This document shows positions 23,431 through 34,488 of a DNA stretch of 64,000 nt, one piece after another. The stretch comes from Candidula unifasciata (Eukaryota; Mollusca; Gastropoda; Stylommatophora; Geomitridae), in assembly GCA_905116865.2 (NCBI GenBank), contig CAJHNH020008436.1, positions 192,001-256,000 of the forward strand, written 5' to 3'. Within the stretch, counting starts at the first letter, position 1. Every line of letters begins with the position of its first letter. The position numbers and the translations under genes are program-made. A model generated the notes under the pieces. The model searched no databases and was not told the DNA's origin. It saw only the letters and a list, made by a program, of their open reading frames with translations.

Positions 23431-24060
23431 GTGAACATGATCAAATCTTGATTTGTTTTTTTAGGATATGAACAAAATGCATTTAGGTTGATAGATCAGA
23501 TTTAGTGCAGCTAGAGCTGAAAGAGAGATGAAGCAACAGAATTACAGCTCTTCCGCTATGTAAGAATATACACTTTAGGAACCATCTTAACATTCTCAGT
23601 CAGATTCCTATGTATGTTCTCTTACAGTAGTTGTCCTCTGCATGGCCTAAAGACATACACAATCAGCAGCTAGAAAACAAAACTGAAGAAGGAATCTTCT
23701 GAAAACAGAAATATACTTATAGAAAGTTGAGAAAACAAAATAAATTTAATCAGAATATGCCGGACACATAAAGGGACACAACGCCAAGTTAAGACTAGAA
23801 CACATGGAAGACTACTATAAGGGGCAAGATGAAATCCATCAAGAAGGCTAATCCAGTCTGAATGCATGCAAAGATGGAATTAGTACTCAGGCCACTGCAT
23901 GGCAACCTTTGGTGTGAACATGAAATACTGACCAGAGCCTGCTGCTTGCTGTTCTTTCAACATATTTATGGTGTAGGTTGTATGGATAATTAACAGCCCC
24001 AACCCAAAAAAAAACCTGCCAATTACTGCCTTCATTTTACCACTTTTATGGTGTAGGCAA
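23431..24060. other. Intergenic stretch, nothing recognised
   Basis: AT-rich sequence with only short stop-bounded frames. Confidence 0.5.
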
Positions 24061-24240
24061 GGGGGTCTTTGAGCCTGAAGATTTACGGCCACATGGCTAG
24101 TGCTGTCGCCACGACTGTATGTGAAAATTTTATTTTGCCCCTGACAGAAAAAAATCCCCAGCTTTACTGAGGATTCGAACCTGGGTCTCCCCCTAGAGAG
24201 CCCAGCATTCTAACCGTTCGGCCAGCCGCTCCTCAAGTAT
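24060..24240 (-). repeat. tRNA-derived SINE or tRNA pseudogene, Leu/Ser-like head
   Basis: The minus strand starts gagcggctggccgaacggtta (box A) and has acccaggttcgaatcctc (box B) with a long variable-arm-like spacer, as in Leu or Ser tRNAs. The body continues past the tRNA-like part. Stem pairing is imperfect, so a functional tRNA is unlikely. Confidence 0.55.
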
Positions 24241-24269
24241 GGATAATTACACATTAGATAGTTAATCAT

Positions 24270-24480
24270 CATCCATACCTGCACAAGACTGCATGTTACA
24301 TCAGGCTGGTGTACCTCTTACAGGTGTCCTAATTATAGCTTGCTTGGAGGTTGATCAAGGTGGGGATTTGCCATCTCAGCTTGCCAAGCACTCCATACTG
24401 AGATTGTTGTGATCTTAGGGTGGTCAAACCTTCAAGTAGCAACCCAGAGGGGAAACAATGGAAGGAAGTGAACTGATGTC
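24270..24480. repeat. Dispersed repeat shared with 43100-43140 and 43720-43790
   Basis: actgcatgttacatcaggctggtgta, ggccat/gccacc and aaaccttcaagtagcaac-like words recur at 43.1 and 43.7 kb. There a LINE fragment lies between the two halves. Confidence 0.5.
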
Positions 24481-24699
24481 TAACCTTCCCAAATACTGCT
24501 GATAAACAAGAGGGGTCTTACATGCTGAGAAAAAAAAACACTTGTCCTTGTGTACTTTATCTTCCAGTCATCATTTGTAATACTTTAATTGCATGCTAGT
24601 TATAAATAAATAATAAATTAAATCTACTAGTCTTGAAGCAAGTGCTTTTTATGTATCCAATAGTCCTTGGGAAAAATTGATTGTTAATCTTCCAGTCTG

Positions 24700-24925
24700 T
24701 GGCTAATACGTTGCAGACAAGCTTTGTAATGCCGGGGTGCCAGGTTCGATCCCAGCTGCGGGCCATGTGCCTTGCGTTGGTTTTGACAGAGGTATCAAGA
24801 AAGCTGACCGTCCAGAAAGCAAAATGGCAAACTACTGGACGCAAATTTGCCTAGAAAAAACCCACACAAAAGCCAGAGGCTGTTGGGGTTGGTTCTGCAA
24901 TGTCCTGAAAAGGATACGCAACTAA
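24700..24925 (+). repeat. tRNA-derived SINE, diverged copy of the 36.8/40.1-kb family
   Basis: It carries ccaggttcgatcccagctgc (box B), then ggccatgtgcctt. The tail has agaaagcaaaatggcaaactactg and ctgcaatgtcctgaaaaggatacgcaac, matching 40385-40590. Confidence 0.7.
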
Positions 24926-25994
24926 ACTTCACATGTTATTAAGTTTTATGCCATCTGCACAATGGAGTGGATATGTGTGTCCACCAGGGTCTTCATGAAT
25001 ACTATGTGGAAAGACTCAATTTTTTTTTTCAAGATGTGATTCTCATATTACTGTCCAAAAGCCATGTGAACAGTCTTTTTTCTCAACTTTAGCTGTAGAA
25101 ACCCAGGTCATTTTCATCAAGGATTGTGAATAGTTTATCTAAACCAAAACATACTCAGTGGTTTAAATCTGTTTGCCAGTCCTCATGCACTAAAGTTTAA
25201 ATCCTCAGTCCTCATGAAAAATAATAGGTTACATTTTGTCAGTCCTCATACAAACAAGTGTATATCTTTGTACCAAAACTGTCCTGTGGTTTTGAAGATG
25301 TCTAATTTCCAAAACTAATGGCGCATTTATCTATCAACAAACAATGCCCCTGTTTAAGCTCAGTCTTAGAGTCTTTTATCTTAGAAAGAGCATTTTTTGA
25401 CAGATATTGATCATTTTTGCACACCAACCACTCATTATGTGAACAAATCTGTTTTTATTTTTGCTAAGTAGCATCATTACTGCAAAAAAGATTATTCTTC
25501 CGTCTTTGTCATTTACTTACAGATCAAATACTGTTAACTGAAAATCATGGTTGTCTATTCTTAGCTTCTCATTTATTGATCCAGCGCTGGTTACAAAATG
25601 TCATTCTTTCATTTTTCTGTACAGAACTAAGCTTCAGTATTTCATGTTTGTTGTTTAAAGGTGTTTTAAATTATTTCCATACATTTCAAACTGAAATTGT
25701 TTTTATTTGTTTTTTCTTCTTCAGGGGAATGAAATGTGAAGTACATTAACTACTTCTTTACCAAGCAACTCGCCCTACGTTTGCTGGTAAACTAAATAAA
25801 ACATACTTTTTACTGACCTTCTTCAATCAGAGATATTTTTAAAATTAACTCAAGCTATCCAAAATGTTTAATTAAACTTACTGTCATACAGTATCAACTT
25901 CTTTGGACCCAAGAAAGTAGATGAAACATTTTTTTTATGCACCATTTAAAATATAAACATTTTAAAAAAAATTTAAAAAAAGGCGACTTGAAAA
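24926..25994. other. Intergenic stretch, nothing recognised
   Basis: AT-rich; no ORF of note, no clear repeat. Confidence 0.5.
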
Positions 25995-26215
25995 AAACTC
26001 ACCAACAGTTACAAAGAGTCAATATTTAAACTAATTTCAACATAAGGGAAGCAGTGGTCAGTAAATTTACACCTTAGATAACAGAAATATTACATGACTT
26101 TTTCTGCTAAATGTTTCAAGCTTCATCATTATTTATTAGCCAGCGGGAGTATTAGGTCATCACTGTTGTTAATTACTAGTTAGGAAGAATGTACCAGATT
26201 AATGGTCAACAGATT
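25995..26215. repeat. Direct duplicate of 31440-31655, copy 1
   Basis: Both copies begin aaaaactcaccaacagtta and share actaatttcaaca, gaaatattacatgact, atcactgttg and aggaagaatgtacca, ending near aatggtcaac. Divergence is moderate. No coding potential. Confidence 0.8.
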
Positions 26216-26345
26216 TTTTTGAAAAATGACCTTGGCTCTCAGGTCAATACAGCCTAAAATAGGTACAAGGTAAAGTCCTTGGAAGTAAAGGTGGCAGGCA
26301 TGATGTTGTCCATAACACCCACTGAGTCTATACAAATATGAGGCT
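26205..26345 (+). repeat. SINE body fragment (family of 54.66 kb)
   Basis: tttgaaaaatgaccttggctctcaggtcaa and cttggaagtaaaggtggcaggcatgatgttg are collinear with 54740-54840. The tRNA head is absent. Confidence 0.6.
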
Positions 26346-26364
26346 AGCATCACACAACACTTAT

Positions 26365-27190
26365 ACTAAATTAAGTGAAAAACAGACTAAGAGTGAATCC
26401 AGTGATGCAAGCAATGAGAGCGCACAACACAAAAGTAGAAACAACAAGAGATAGGGGACAACCAAGAAGAGGACAGACTGGAGGAATCACTAGGGAACGG
26501 CGTGAGAGCCGACATACATATTTTAAGGCTGCGTCGTTCAGTCCACGAGTGCAATATTTACAGAGCTTCCTGGCTCTTTCGCCAGAACTAGGGAATTCAT
26601 GCTCTATGTGGTGCTCTCAGTAGGCGGCTTACCCTTCTGAGGGGAAAGACAGCGCCATATGGGATAAAACCTGGTGCAGCAAAGTCAGTCCTCTGGACTT
26701 TGACCTTTAACTTAAACCTTTGTATTTCAAGGCTCCAGAGGATGTATTCCATTTAATGCATTGCTCTGTGTTTATTAATTATTCCCTTTATATATTTCAA
26801 CTATATTTCAAATATCCCAACAGAGGTAACAAGACATTATAAATACAATCTTCACACCAACTTTGTGGTATCAGTGTCAGACTTGGACACTGACTAAAGA
26901 ACAGGAAAGAAAACTAACTCCCACCAAAATGAGACGTTTGAGAAAGGTTGTGAGCAAAACTAAAAGAGATCATGTAAGAAAGGAAGAAATTACAAAACTA
27001 TTAGAGACAACACCTATAATTATATTCACTGAAAAACCAAGGATGAAATGGTTTGGCCAATTAATGAGAATGCATCCAATTACGCCAGCAACGACAACGT
27101 ACAACATGAAAGCAGAAACACCAAGAGGCAGGGAACAACCAAGAAGAAAATGTATTAAAGAAGTCACTGTCATATCTGGAGACTCCATAT
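26365..27190 (+). pseudogene. LINE RT C-terminal fragments
   Basis: 26863-27190 reads CQTWTLTKEQERKL, MRRLRKVVSKTKRDHVR, KWFGQLMRMHPITPA and AETPRGREQPRRK, the familiar post-RT tail of RTE/CR1-like LINEs. A shorter related piece lies at 26370-26480 (AMRAHNTKVETTRDRGQPRR). Confidence 0.75.
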
Positions 27191-27240
27191 CATCACAACA
27201 TACCGAGCATGCCTTAGCTCAGATACTGATAATCTGTTAA

Positions 27241-27469
27241 CCTGCAATGCACAAAGCAGAATATACACAAAAGAAAGACATCTTCCCACTGTATCTTACC
27301 AGCAAGTACCTAACGAACTAACATGGGTGATTATATTTCTCCACATCTCGCAATTTCTATCTGCATGTATAAATCTGTGTGCTAGTACCCTTTCCATGTC
27401 AGGACAAAAAGCCGTTAAGAATATTCTTTCACTGACTTCCTCTATCTCTCTTTTTCTTCAATCATTCCA
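27241..27469. other. Intergenic stretch, nothing recognised
   Basis: Short stop-bounded frames only. Confidence 0.4.
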
Positions 27470-27590
27470 GTTTTTGAGCTAAGCCACCATCACAGAACTT
27501 AGGACATTGCCCAAAGGCGTTCCATTCCTATCTTTAGCAGCCAGCACAGTTCAAATTCCGAATGTACCAGTAGCCATCTGACTATATGTA
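27470..27590 (-). repeat. RNase H-LINE tail fragment
   Basis: The minus strand reads ggctactggtacattcggaatt and gctggctgctaaagatagg, the 3' tail of the family seen at 17712, 41680 and 54340. Confidence 0.65.
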
Positions 27591-27989
27591 TGTCAGTCGA
27601 ATATAAGTTTTCTCTTCTCATAATGACAAGTGCCGCCCCTGTGGTTTGTGATAATCTGTCTTTGTTTCACACTACTGTGAAACATTTCAATTATTGATAT
27701 TTATTTTGTGGTTAATGTTATTATGCTGTGAAAATAATGGCCTCACATAACTTTCTGAAAAACCACTACATTACTTCTTAACTCTTTGGATACTAAAGAA
27801 CACTTCCTGCATCAATCTATAATTAATCTAACTTTCCTTTAGTGCCAAAAGAGTTAGATTGCGTGTATCCAACTGGTCATGCATCTAGTACAGTTGTCCT
27901 GAAACGAGGAGCTGTCATCATTTGGAGGCAACAAGTTTAATGCCTAGCATGGTAACTAAAGCTTGCAATGGAAACCAAACATTGAATAA

Positions 27990-28265
27990 TTAACTCCCTG
28001 TGTGGGTTCCGGATCCCCAGCAATATATCCACTGCCTACCTAAAGAGCATGTCATAAGAGTTGACTAATTAGAGGTTTTGCTTTAAAGTCAGAATGCATC
28101 TGCCTGAGAGTTGAGGAATCAACAGTCTGCACACAAATAACCCAGATTTGTAAAACAAATGTGCACACAAAACTCAAGTTCTGGATTAAGACCAGTTCAG
28201 AAGTGGATGAAAAACCAAAACTTTACACCAGAGTTCACAGCCGGTGAATGCTAAGAAGAAGAAGA
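27990..28265 (+). repeat. (GAA)-tailed SINE-like family
   Basis: It starts tgtgggttccggatcccc, has agcatgtcataagagttgactaa and tgcatctgcctgagagttgagg, and ends ccagagttcacagccggtg then aagaagaagaag. Other copies lie at 7440(-), 29325, 34865, 39185, 44145(-) and 47350(-). Confidence 0.75.
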
Positions 28266-28679
28266 GCAAACAATGCACATAAACCTGTCTGCGGACAAAA
28301 ACGTTCAAAGTTGTCAAGACTGAAATGAAGGAAAAATGATAATTACTGTAAATATTTGAATAAAATGTATACAGTGACTAGCCACAAAAATACCTTGAGC
28401 ATGCATGAATTACTTACTACCTCTGTAAATATAAAAAATATAAAGTAGCATTGCAGTATCCCGTTTCCTTAAGTAACATTAAAATAACAATAATCAAACT
28501 ATGCAACCACCATTGTTTAAACATACAACAGCAGCCCAAGTGGACGCTCAAATCTGGTTTTGCTTTGGATAATTAAAAAAAAGCGGCAGTGTGTGTATTT
28601 ATGAGACAATCATGGAATGATCAAGCCAAGCAGAAATAGTTTGTGATCAAGTCTAAAAAATAGATGTAACATATAATGT

Positions 28680-29190
28680 GTATAAATATCAAATACAACA
28701 AACATTATAGCACAAATGTCTTGATGTATGTGGCTGTTAAAATTTGAGAGAAATAAAAGAGGTCCATAAATGAAAATTAATGTAAAGAATATACAAATAT
28801 GATATGATCTAGTCTAAAATAAATGCTAGTGTTGATTTGTAAATATTAAATACAACAATACCACACGAATGTCTTGGTGTACGTGTCTGTCACATTCTGA
28901 GAAATTAGACGGTGTATACAATCAAGATTTCCTAGAACATTTAAATATTAACTGATTCATGTTTAATCAAGATTACTTAAAAGAACATATAAATATTACA
29001 TGACCTATGCACATTAAGATTTCATAAAATAATATCTAAACATTACGTGATCTAGTCTAAATAAATGTTTTTGTAACTTTGTTGCCTTGTATGAATATCA
29101 AATCTAACATTACGGTGAATGTTTTGGTGTTTGTGGCTGTTACAATTTGAGAAATTAGACAATGTGCAGTCAAAGTAACTTAAAAGAACC
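28680..29190. repeat. Three-unit degenerate tandem repeat
   Basis: tatcaaatacaacaaacatta then gaatgtcttggtgtatgtggctgt then tttgagaaattagac recurs near 28687, 28847 and 29096, with spacings of about 160 and 250 bp. Confidence 0.7.
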
Positions 29191-29324
29191 TTTGAATATT
29201 ATGTGACTAAAACCAAAATAAAATTTTTAAAATCATGGTTCTGATGCAGACAAATAAAAATGTTTTTTCATAATACAGAAATGCTACAACCAAATCTAAT
29301 ACTCATATATTTGACTTCCAGTAA

Positions 29325-29560
29325 CCCCATGTGGGTTTCCTGGACCCCACTGTAGAGAAAACAAGAACAGACCCATCCCCCCCCCCCTTTCCAACCATCA
29401 AACAAGCACGTCTTAAAACTGACTAACTAGGGATGTTTCCTTTAAAGTCAGACTGTATCTGCCTAAGAGGTGAGGAACCAACAGTCTGCATACAATCAAA
29501 ATCTGTAAAATAGATGTGCATGCCAAACTCAACTTCTAGAATAAGCACAAAGTCCAAGAG
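29325..29560 (+). repeat. (GAA)-tailed SINE-like family
   Basis: Collinear with 27990-28265 (gtgggtttcctggacccc; cgtcttaaaactgactaa; gtatctgcctaagaggtgagg; ccaactcaacttctag). Its 3' tail is missing and it contains a C-run (29379-29387). Confidence 0.7.
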
Positions 29561-29829
29561 ACATCTACATTATAATGACATGATGCCGGAAAATGCTACA
29601 ATGTAGATACACTCTGTACACTCAGAATGATTCAATAACACTTTATTCTTTATGTACTTTGGATCACGGATTAACTCTTATCCCGCCAGTTTTCAGATCA
29701 GTGAGGATAACTGCCTGAAACACAAAGAATTAAAGATACAATTAGACTTAACATATAAACTGTGAGGGACAGCAGAAGTTAAAATAATAACCATGACAGA
29801 GATACAATTTTCACCCGAAAGTTGAGTTC

Positions 29830-30500
29830 ATCACAACACGCACGATATCTTCAGCAGCCAACGCAGAGTTCTAGTACAAATGGTGCCAGTCGCAGTCAGA
29901 TTAAATGTCCCTCATGCCTTTCCTCTGAGTGTCGTATATCGGCCTCATTCCCTCGTCAATCCAAGCTGCATCACTCTAACCAGACTGTGATCACCAATTT
30001 CTGTTCCGAATTGTACACATGGTCCCTTAAGACCATAACCATTTTTGCCTTATCAATATCCCACCCAGTTTTGCAGAGCACCAGCCAATCTGTCCTCTGT
30101 TAATTTCCAAACATACCGACAATCCTCAGAGAAAAGATCCAGACAATGACAATGCTCTTCACCCATGACCTCCGAAGCATACCTATCCTTACCTTCCTCA
30201 GCATGCTATCTGAGTCAGTTATAATCATGATGTGTGTGTGTATCATGTCTAGCCAGTGGAAAGCTGCAGTGACCATCTCCCACCTCCGATTTTAAGCTGG
30301 ATATCGTGGTATCATATGTAAGGCTCACCTGCACCAAACATCGACTCAGCTTTTGCTAAGAATCCCCAGGCAATTCTGTTGCCTCCTGACACTGAATGAT
30401 CTATGTAAATAATTGCACCACCTGAGCGAGCATTATCCTGAACTCATAGCTGAATTTCCACCTCCATGGCAGTTTTGGCCACTCTCTGCACTGCCGGCTT
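29830..30500 (-). pseudogene. LINE RNase H domain and 3' tail fragment
   Basis: Minus-strand frames give AIIYIDHSVSGGNRIAWGFL at the RNase H start, a TDSDSMLRKV-like motif in another frame, and the tail QLGLTRE then FNLTATGTICTRTLRWLLKI. The order fits an RNase H-bearing LINE running into its 3' end. Several frameshifts make it dead. The region to about 30900 may be more of the same but is too decayed to read. Confidence 0.65.
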
Positions 30501-30899
30501 GATGCAATTATGACTCTACACAAGTCTGACTGTTCCGCTGGCACTGACCCACTCCTGTACCCATGTAATGTTCTCCAGGATATAATCTTGTCTGATCATG
30601 TCCTACGCCAGAGCCATCCATAACTTCCCTCTTATCAGCCGCAGATCATCAACTGCATCCAGCACTTCATGCAAAAAGTGATCTATGTCTGCAGCTACTC
30701 TGACGAATGACTTCACCTGTAGCATCTTGAGCCCACCTGCAACAGTCGGCAAACCAAGGATGTATCACATACACACTACTTGGGTGTCTCTGGTACAGCA
30801 GACATAAATTCAAAAAGGTGATATATGTACCAGATACACAAAACAGGTCGCAGAAACCCTGTTCAACTCATAGGTTGGGTTTTATTAGGCCCTGGCAAC

Positions 30900-31439
30900 A
30901 GACACAGTGGGGCTTTAAAACAACAAAAAATTGCATTGGACACTGGGAAATAGGGTTCTAAAAATATAAAAGTACGTGGCCTCAATTATTTATAAGTGAC
31001 CCTTGTTAGAGAAAACTTGCAAACTATGCCACCAATTTACCATCATGCATACAGCAGTTTAAAATAAAAGAGTGCTGGAACGAAAGCAGCATATTGCCTA
31101 GCATGGAGGTGAATGCCAAAAGCAGGAAATCTCTGGAGAAGACAGCATAAATTAAAAGTAACTACAGCATTACTTGAATAATAAGCATTATCCTTGTTTG
31201 TACAGAGCCCCAATGGGTATAGAATGTAGACAGTCTATTAATTGTGTACTTTCAGGGTGTCTAACCCATTGATTACATTTGTATAAAACACTGTGATATT
31301 TGCGAAGGTAGAAGAAGCATTATAAAATATAATAAAACTAAGCTTTTTTAATTTATCCACAATAATTTAATAAGCAGTTATAAATTTCTAAAAATGCACT
31401 ATTAAAAACATAAACATACAAAAATGAGTGGTGCATTCA
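30900..31439. other. Intergenic stretch, nothing recognised
   Basis: AT-rich, no coding or repeat signal noticed. Confidence 0.4.
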
Positions 31440-31655
31440 CAAAAACTCACCAACAGTTATAAATAATCGATAATTAAACTAATTTCAACACAAGTGAAAC
31501 AGAGGTCAGTAAATTCCTACTTTACATAAAAGAAATATTACATGACTCTGCTAAGTGTCTCAAGCTTTATTGTTATTTATTACCCAATGGGAGTTTTATA
31601 GTCATCACTGTTGCTGAATAATATTTAGGAAGAATGTACCAAAATAATGGTCAAC
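31440..31655. repeat. Direct duplicate of 25995-26215, copy 2
   Basis: Same word order as copy 1, about 5.44 kb away in direct orientation. Confidence 0.8.
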
Positions 31656-33062
31656 GATTTAAAAAACTATTGATATAAATTTCTTCAAGATGTTAATTTG
31701 TTGCTAAAACTTTTAATAACTAAAAACAGTTAATATTAAATACTGCATTTAAAAATTGTTAACTATTTTTTTAAACCTTTAATAATTAAAAACAAACATG
31801 AAAATTGTCCATAACAAACTTCTTCAACATTTTAAAAGTTTATAAATCCTTTAATAAAAATAAACAACCAACAGGTTAAAAAAATGTGTTTAAAAAGCAA
31901 ACCTTCCTAAACATGTTCTTAAAATCTTTAATAATAACAATAATAGTTAACTATAACAAGTCTTCAAATAATTTTATACACAAATCAAGAACTGGCTTAA
32001 AAATGTGTTCAAAACTCTTCAAAGGATCAAAATGTATTTTTATGAGACAAACAGCAAAAGGTTCAAATATGAACAATTGTCTTTATTTTTAAAAACTAAG
32101 CTTATAATTTCTGAAAGTTGTAACGGGATCAAAATGTATCCCTGCTGCTAATTCCAGATGCATTATAAACAAGAAATATGGGACTAGTAACCTCACCACT
32201 GAAAGCAAACCAATACAGCAATAAATGAATCCAGTGAACTGTGACTAAAACTCTTAACAAAATGATGAAGCAGAAAAATGTGCACAAAACAACATTTTTG
32301 ATGGGGCCTTTCTCTACATTAACTGCTTCCACATTTTTTAAAGTTTTTAGTCAAAGTTCACTGGATTAATTTCTTGGATTTAGCTCGACTGCAATCACCC
32401 CTTATTCAACACAGCAATAGCACAAAATGCAACCTGATATTAGCTTCTTGAAATAACGCTCCTTGTAATTGCATGTTCCATAAGCAAAAATAGTTCTATG
32501 GCAAACACCACCAGAAGGGTACACTGCTACAGGAATCTGCATTACCTCCCATGAACTGTGAGCTAAGACAGATGGATATACTATCCTGGACATGCAGGAT
32601 TGTGAGGAAATTAAAAAAGATTTTGGGGCTAAAAAAGTGATGGCAATAGAAACACTTATACTGGGCAAAGAAGACAAACAAACAAATGTATGCTGATAGA
32701 AGAGACCACATAAAGTTAGATGAAATGTAAGAATGATCTGAACTGGAATTAGGTGTGAATCTAGTAGAGAGGGATGCATAAGTGGAAGAGAATGATGTGA
32801 AATTAGCATCTACAATTTTCAAGATTCTTTGAGAAATGCTTCACTTATTTGTATATTTGCTTTTTTTTTTTTTTTTAAATTCCCAGAGAAACATTTCTAG
32901 TTACTAAATACTTCCCAGCAGGTGTGCTTACTGTCCATGTTTCAGATGCACCTAAGAGTACAGGCTCTATGTTCTTAAACACACTATTTTCTGGGTAGAC
33001 AGTACGTTCTAGACATTCCACATTGTGAACAGTCAAGTGCTATAAACATTCTGCTCTACAAA
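31656..33062. other. Intergenic or CDS 3' UTR stretch
   Basis: Very AT-rich to about 32100. A 135-codon minus ORF at 32402-32809 has no resemblance I recognise and overlaps another frame. No gene is called. Confidence 0.45.
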
Positions 33063-33845
33063 TTCAACATTCCAAACACTCAATGTTCTGGACATTTCCC
33101 ATTCTGAACAATGTTCTGGACATTTCCCATTTTGAATTATGTTCTGGACGTTTCCCCTTCTGAACAATGTTCTGGACGTTTCCCATTTTAAACAATGTTC
33201 TGGACATTTCCCATTTTAAACAATGTTCTGGACATTTCCCATTTTAAACAATGTTCTGGATATTTCCCGTTTTAAACAATGTTCTGGACGTTTCCCATTC
33301 TGAACAATGTCCTGGACATTTCCCATTCTGAACAATGCCCTGGACATTTCCCATTTTAAACAATGTTCTGGACATTTCCCATTCTGAACAATGTTCTGGA
33401 CATTTCCCATTCTGAACAATGTTCTGGACGTTTCCCAATCTGAACAATGTTCTGGACGTTTCCCATTCTGAACAATGTCCTGGACATTTCCCATTCTGAA
33501 CTGCTCTGGACATTTCCCATTCTGAACTGCTCTGGACATTTCCTATTCTGAACAATGTCCTGGATATTTCCCATTTTAAACAATGTCCTGGATATTTCCC
33601 ATTCTGAACAATGTTCTGGACGTTTCCCAATCTGAACAATGTTCTGGAAGTTTCCCATTCTGAACAATGTCCTGGACATTTCCCATTCTGAACTGCTCTG
33701 GACATTTCCCATTCTGAACAATGTTCTGGACGTTTCCCATTCTGAACAATGTTCTGGACGCTTCCCAATCTGAACAATGTTCTGGACATTTCCCATTTTA
33801 AACAATAGTCTGGACATTTCCCATTTTAAACAATGTTCAGGACAT
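33063..33845. repeat. 28-bp minisatellite, about 28 copies
   Basis: The unit is tgttctggacatttcccatt followed by ctgaacaa. Variants include atttcc/gtttcc, ttctg/ttttaa and shortened units (gaactgctctgg). It lies about 0.5 kb beyond the CDS stop codon, so probably in that gene's 3' UTR. Three overlapping minus ORFs of 107-181 codons arise because the unit has no stop in those frames; they are spurious. Confidence 0.95.
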
Positions 33846-34331
33846 TGCTATTTGCCTTATACACTAAGGGCTGTGTGTTCAGTATCTGATTCTGTTCAGC
33901 GATTCACAAATTCAGGAGTTTTGGAAATCCCTGCTGGTCACTGTTTTAGCATCAGAGTGAAAAAAAGAAATAGAGACAGAGTGAGATAGAGAGAGAAACA
34001 GAGAGAGAGAGAGGGGGAGAAAGAGTCATACTGTGAAAATATGCAGAACAACTAAATCAACCCTCTTGCCTTAAAACACTTTTGTTGAAAAAAATAAATT
34101 TTTTTTAATGAAATCATGAGGGGTTATACTTAAAGTTCAACATGAGCATACCATTTACAAAATCGCAGCTGCCACCACACTATGGCTAATAAATATAAAC
34201 AGGGAGAGTGTAAACATTACTCATTTACATACATATATGTGTGCACAAAGTATACATGCACTCCTGCATGCATCTGTGTGTAAATATAAAACTGATGGCT
34301 GCAAGCTTCTGGCCGTGTTTTGTTGTCTTCT

Positions 34332-34488
34332 TTATATTGCAGTGGTTGTTGTGGTGGTGGTGGTTGTAGTGATATTTTCAATGAAGCCTCTCTGAAGCAG
34401 TTTGTCCCGCAGCATTGTGAACACTTGAATTTGCTGTTCAGGTTTCAGCATCAGGACACTCTGAACTATATTCTGTGGGTTTGGTACC
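34332..34488 (-). CDS. CDS2: CDS exon 11 (residues 410-460) and stop
   Basis: Acceptor atttcag. [36 protein letters not shown], then a run of ten Thr, AI and TAA at 34334-34332. The Thr run replaces the short acidic end of vertebrate proteins. Confidence 0.93.

Noticed and set aside
32402..32822. Overlapping minus ORFs of 135 and 108 codons downstream of the CDS gene
   Set aside because: Two frames overlap, with a composition typical of AT-rich non-coding DNA and no family resemblance.
33216..33817. Three overlapping minus-strand ORFs of 107-181 codons
   Set aside because: All arise from the 28-bp minisatellite read in three frames.
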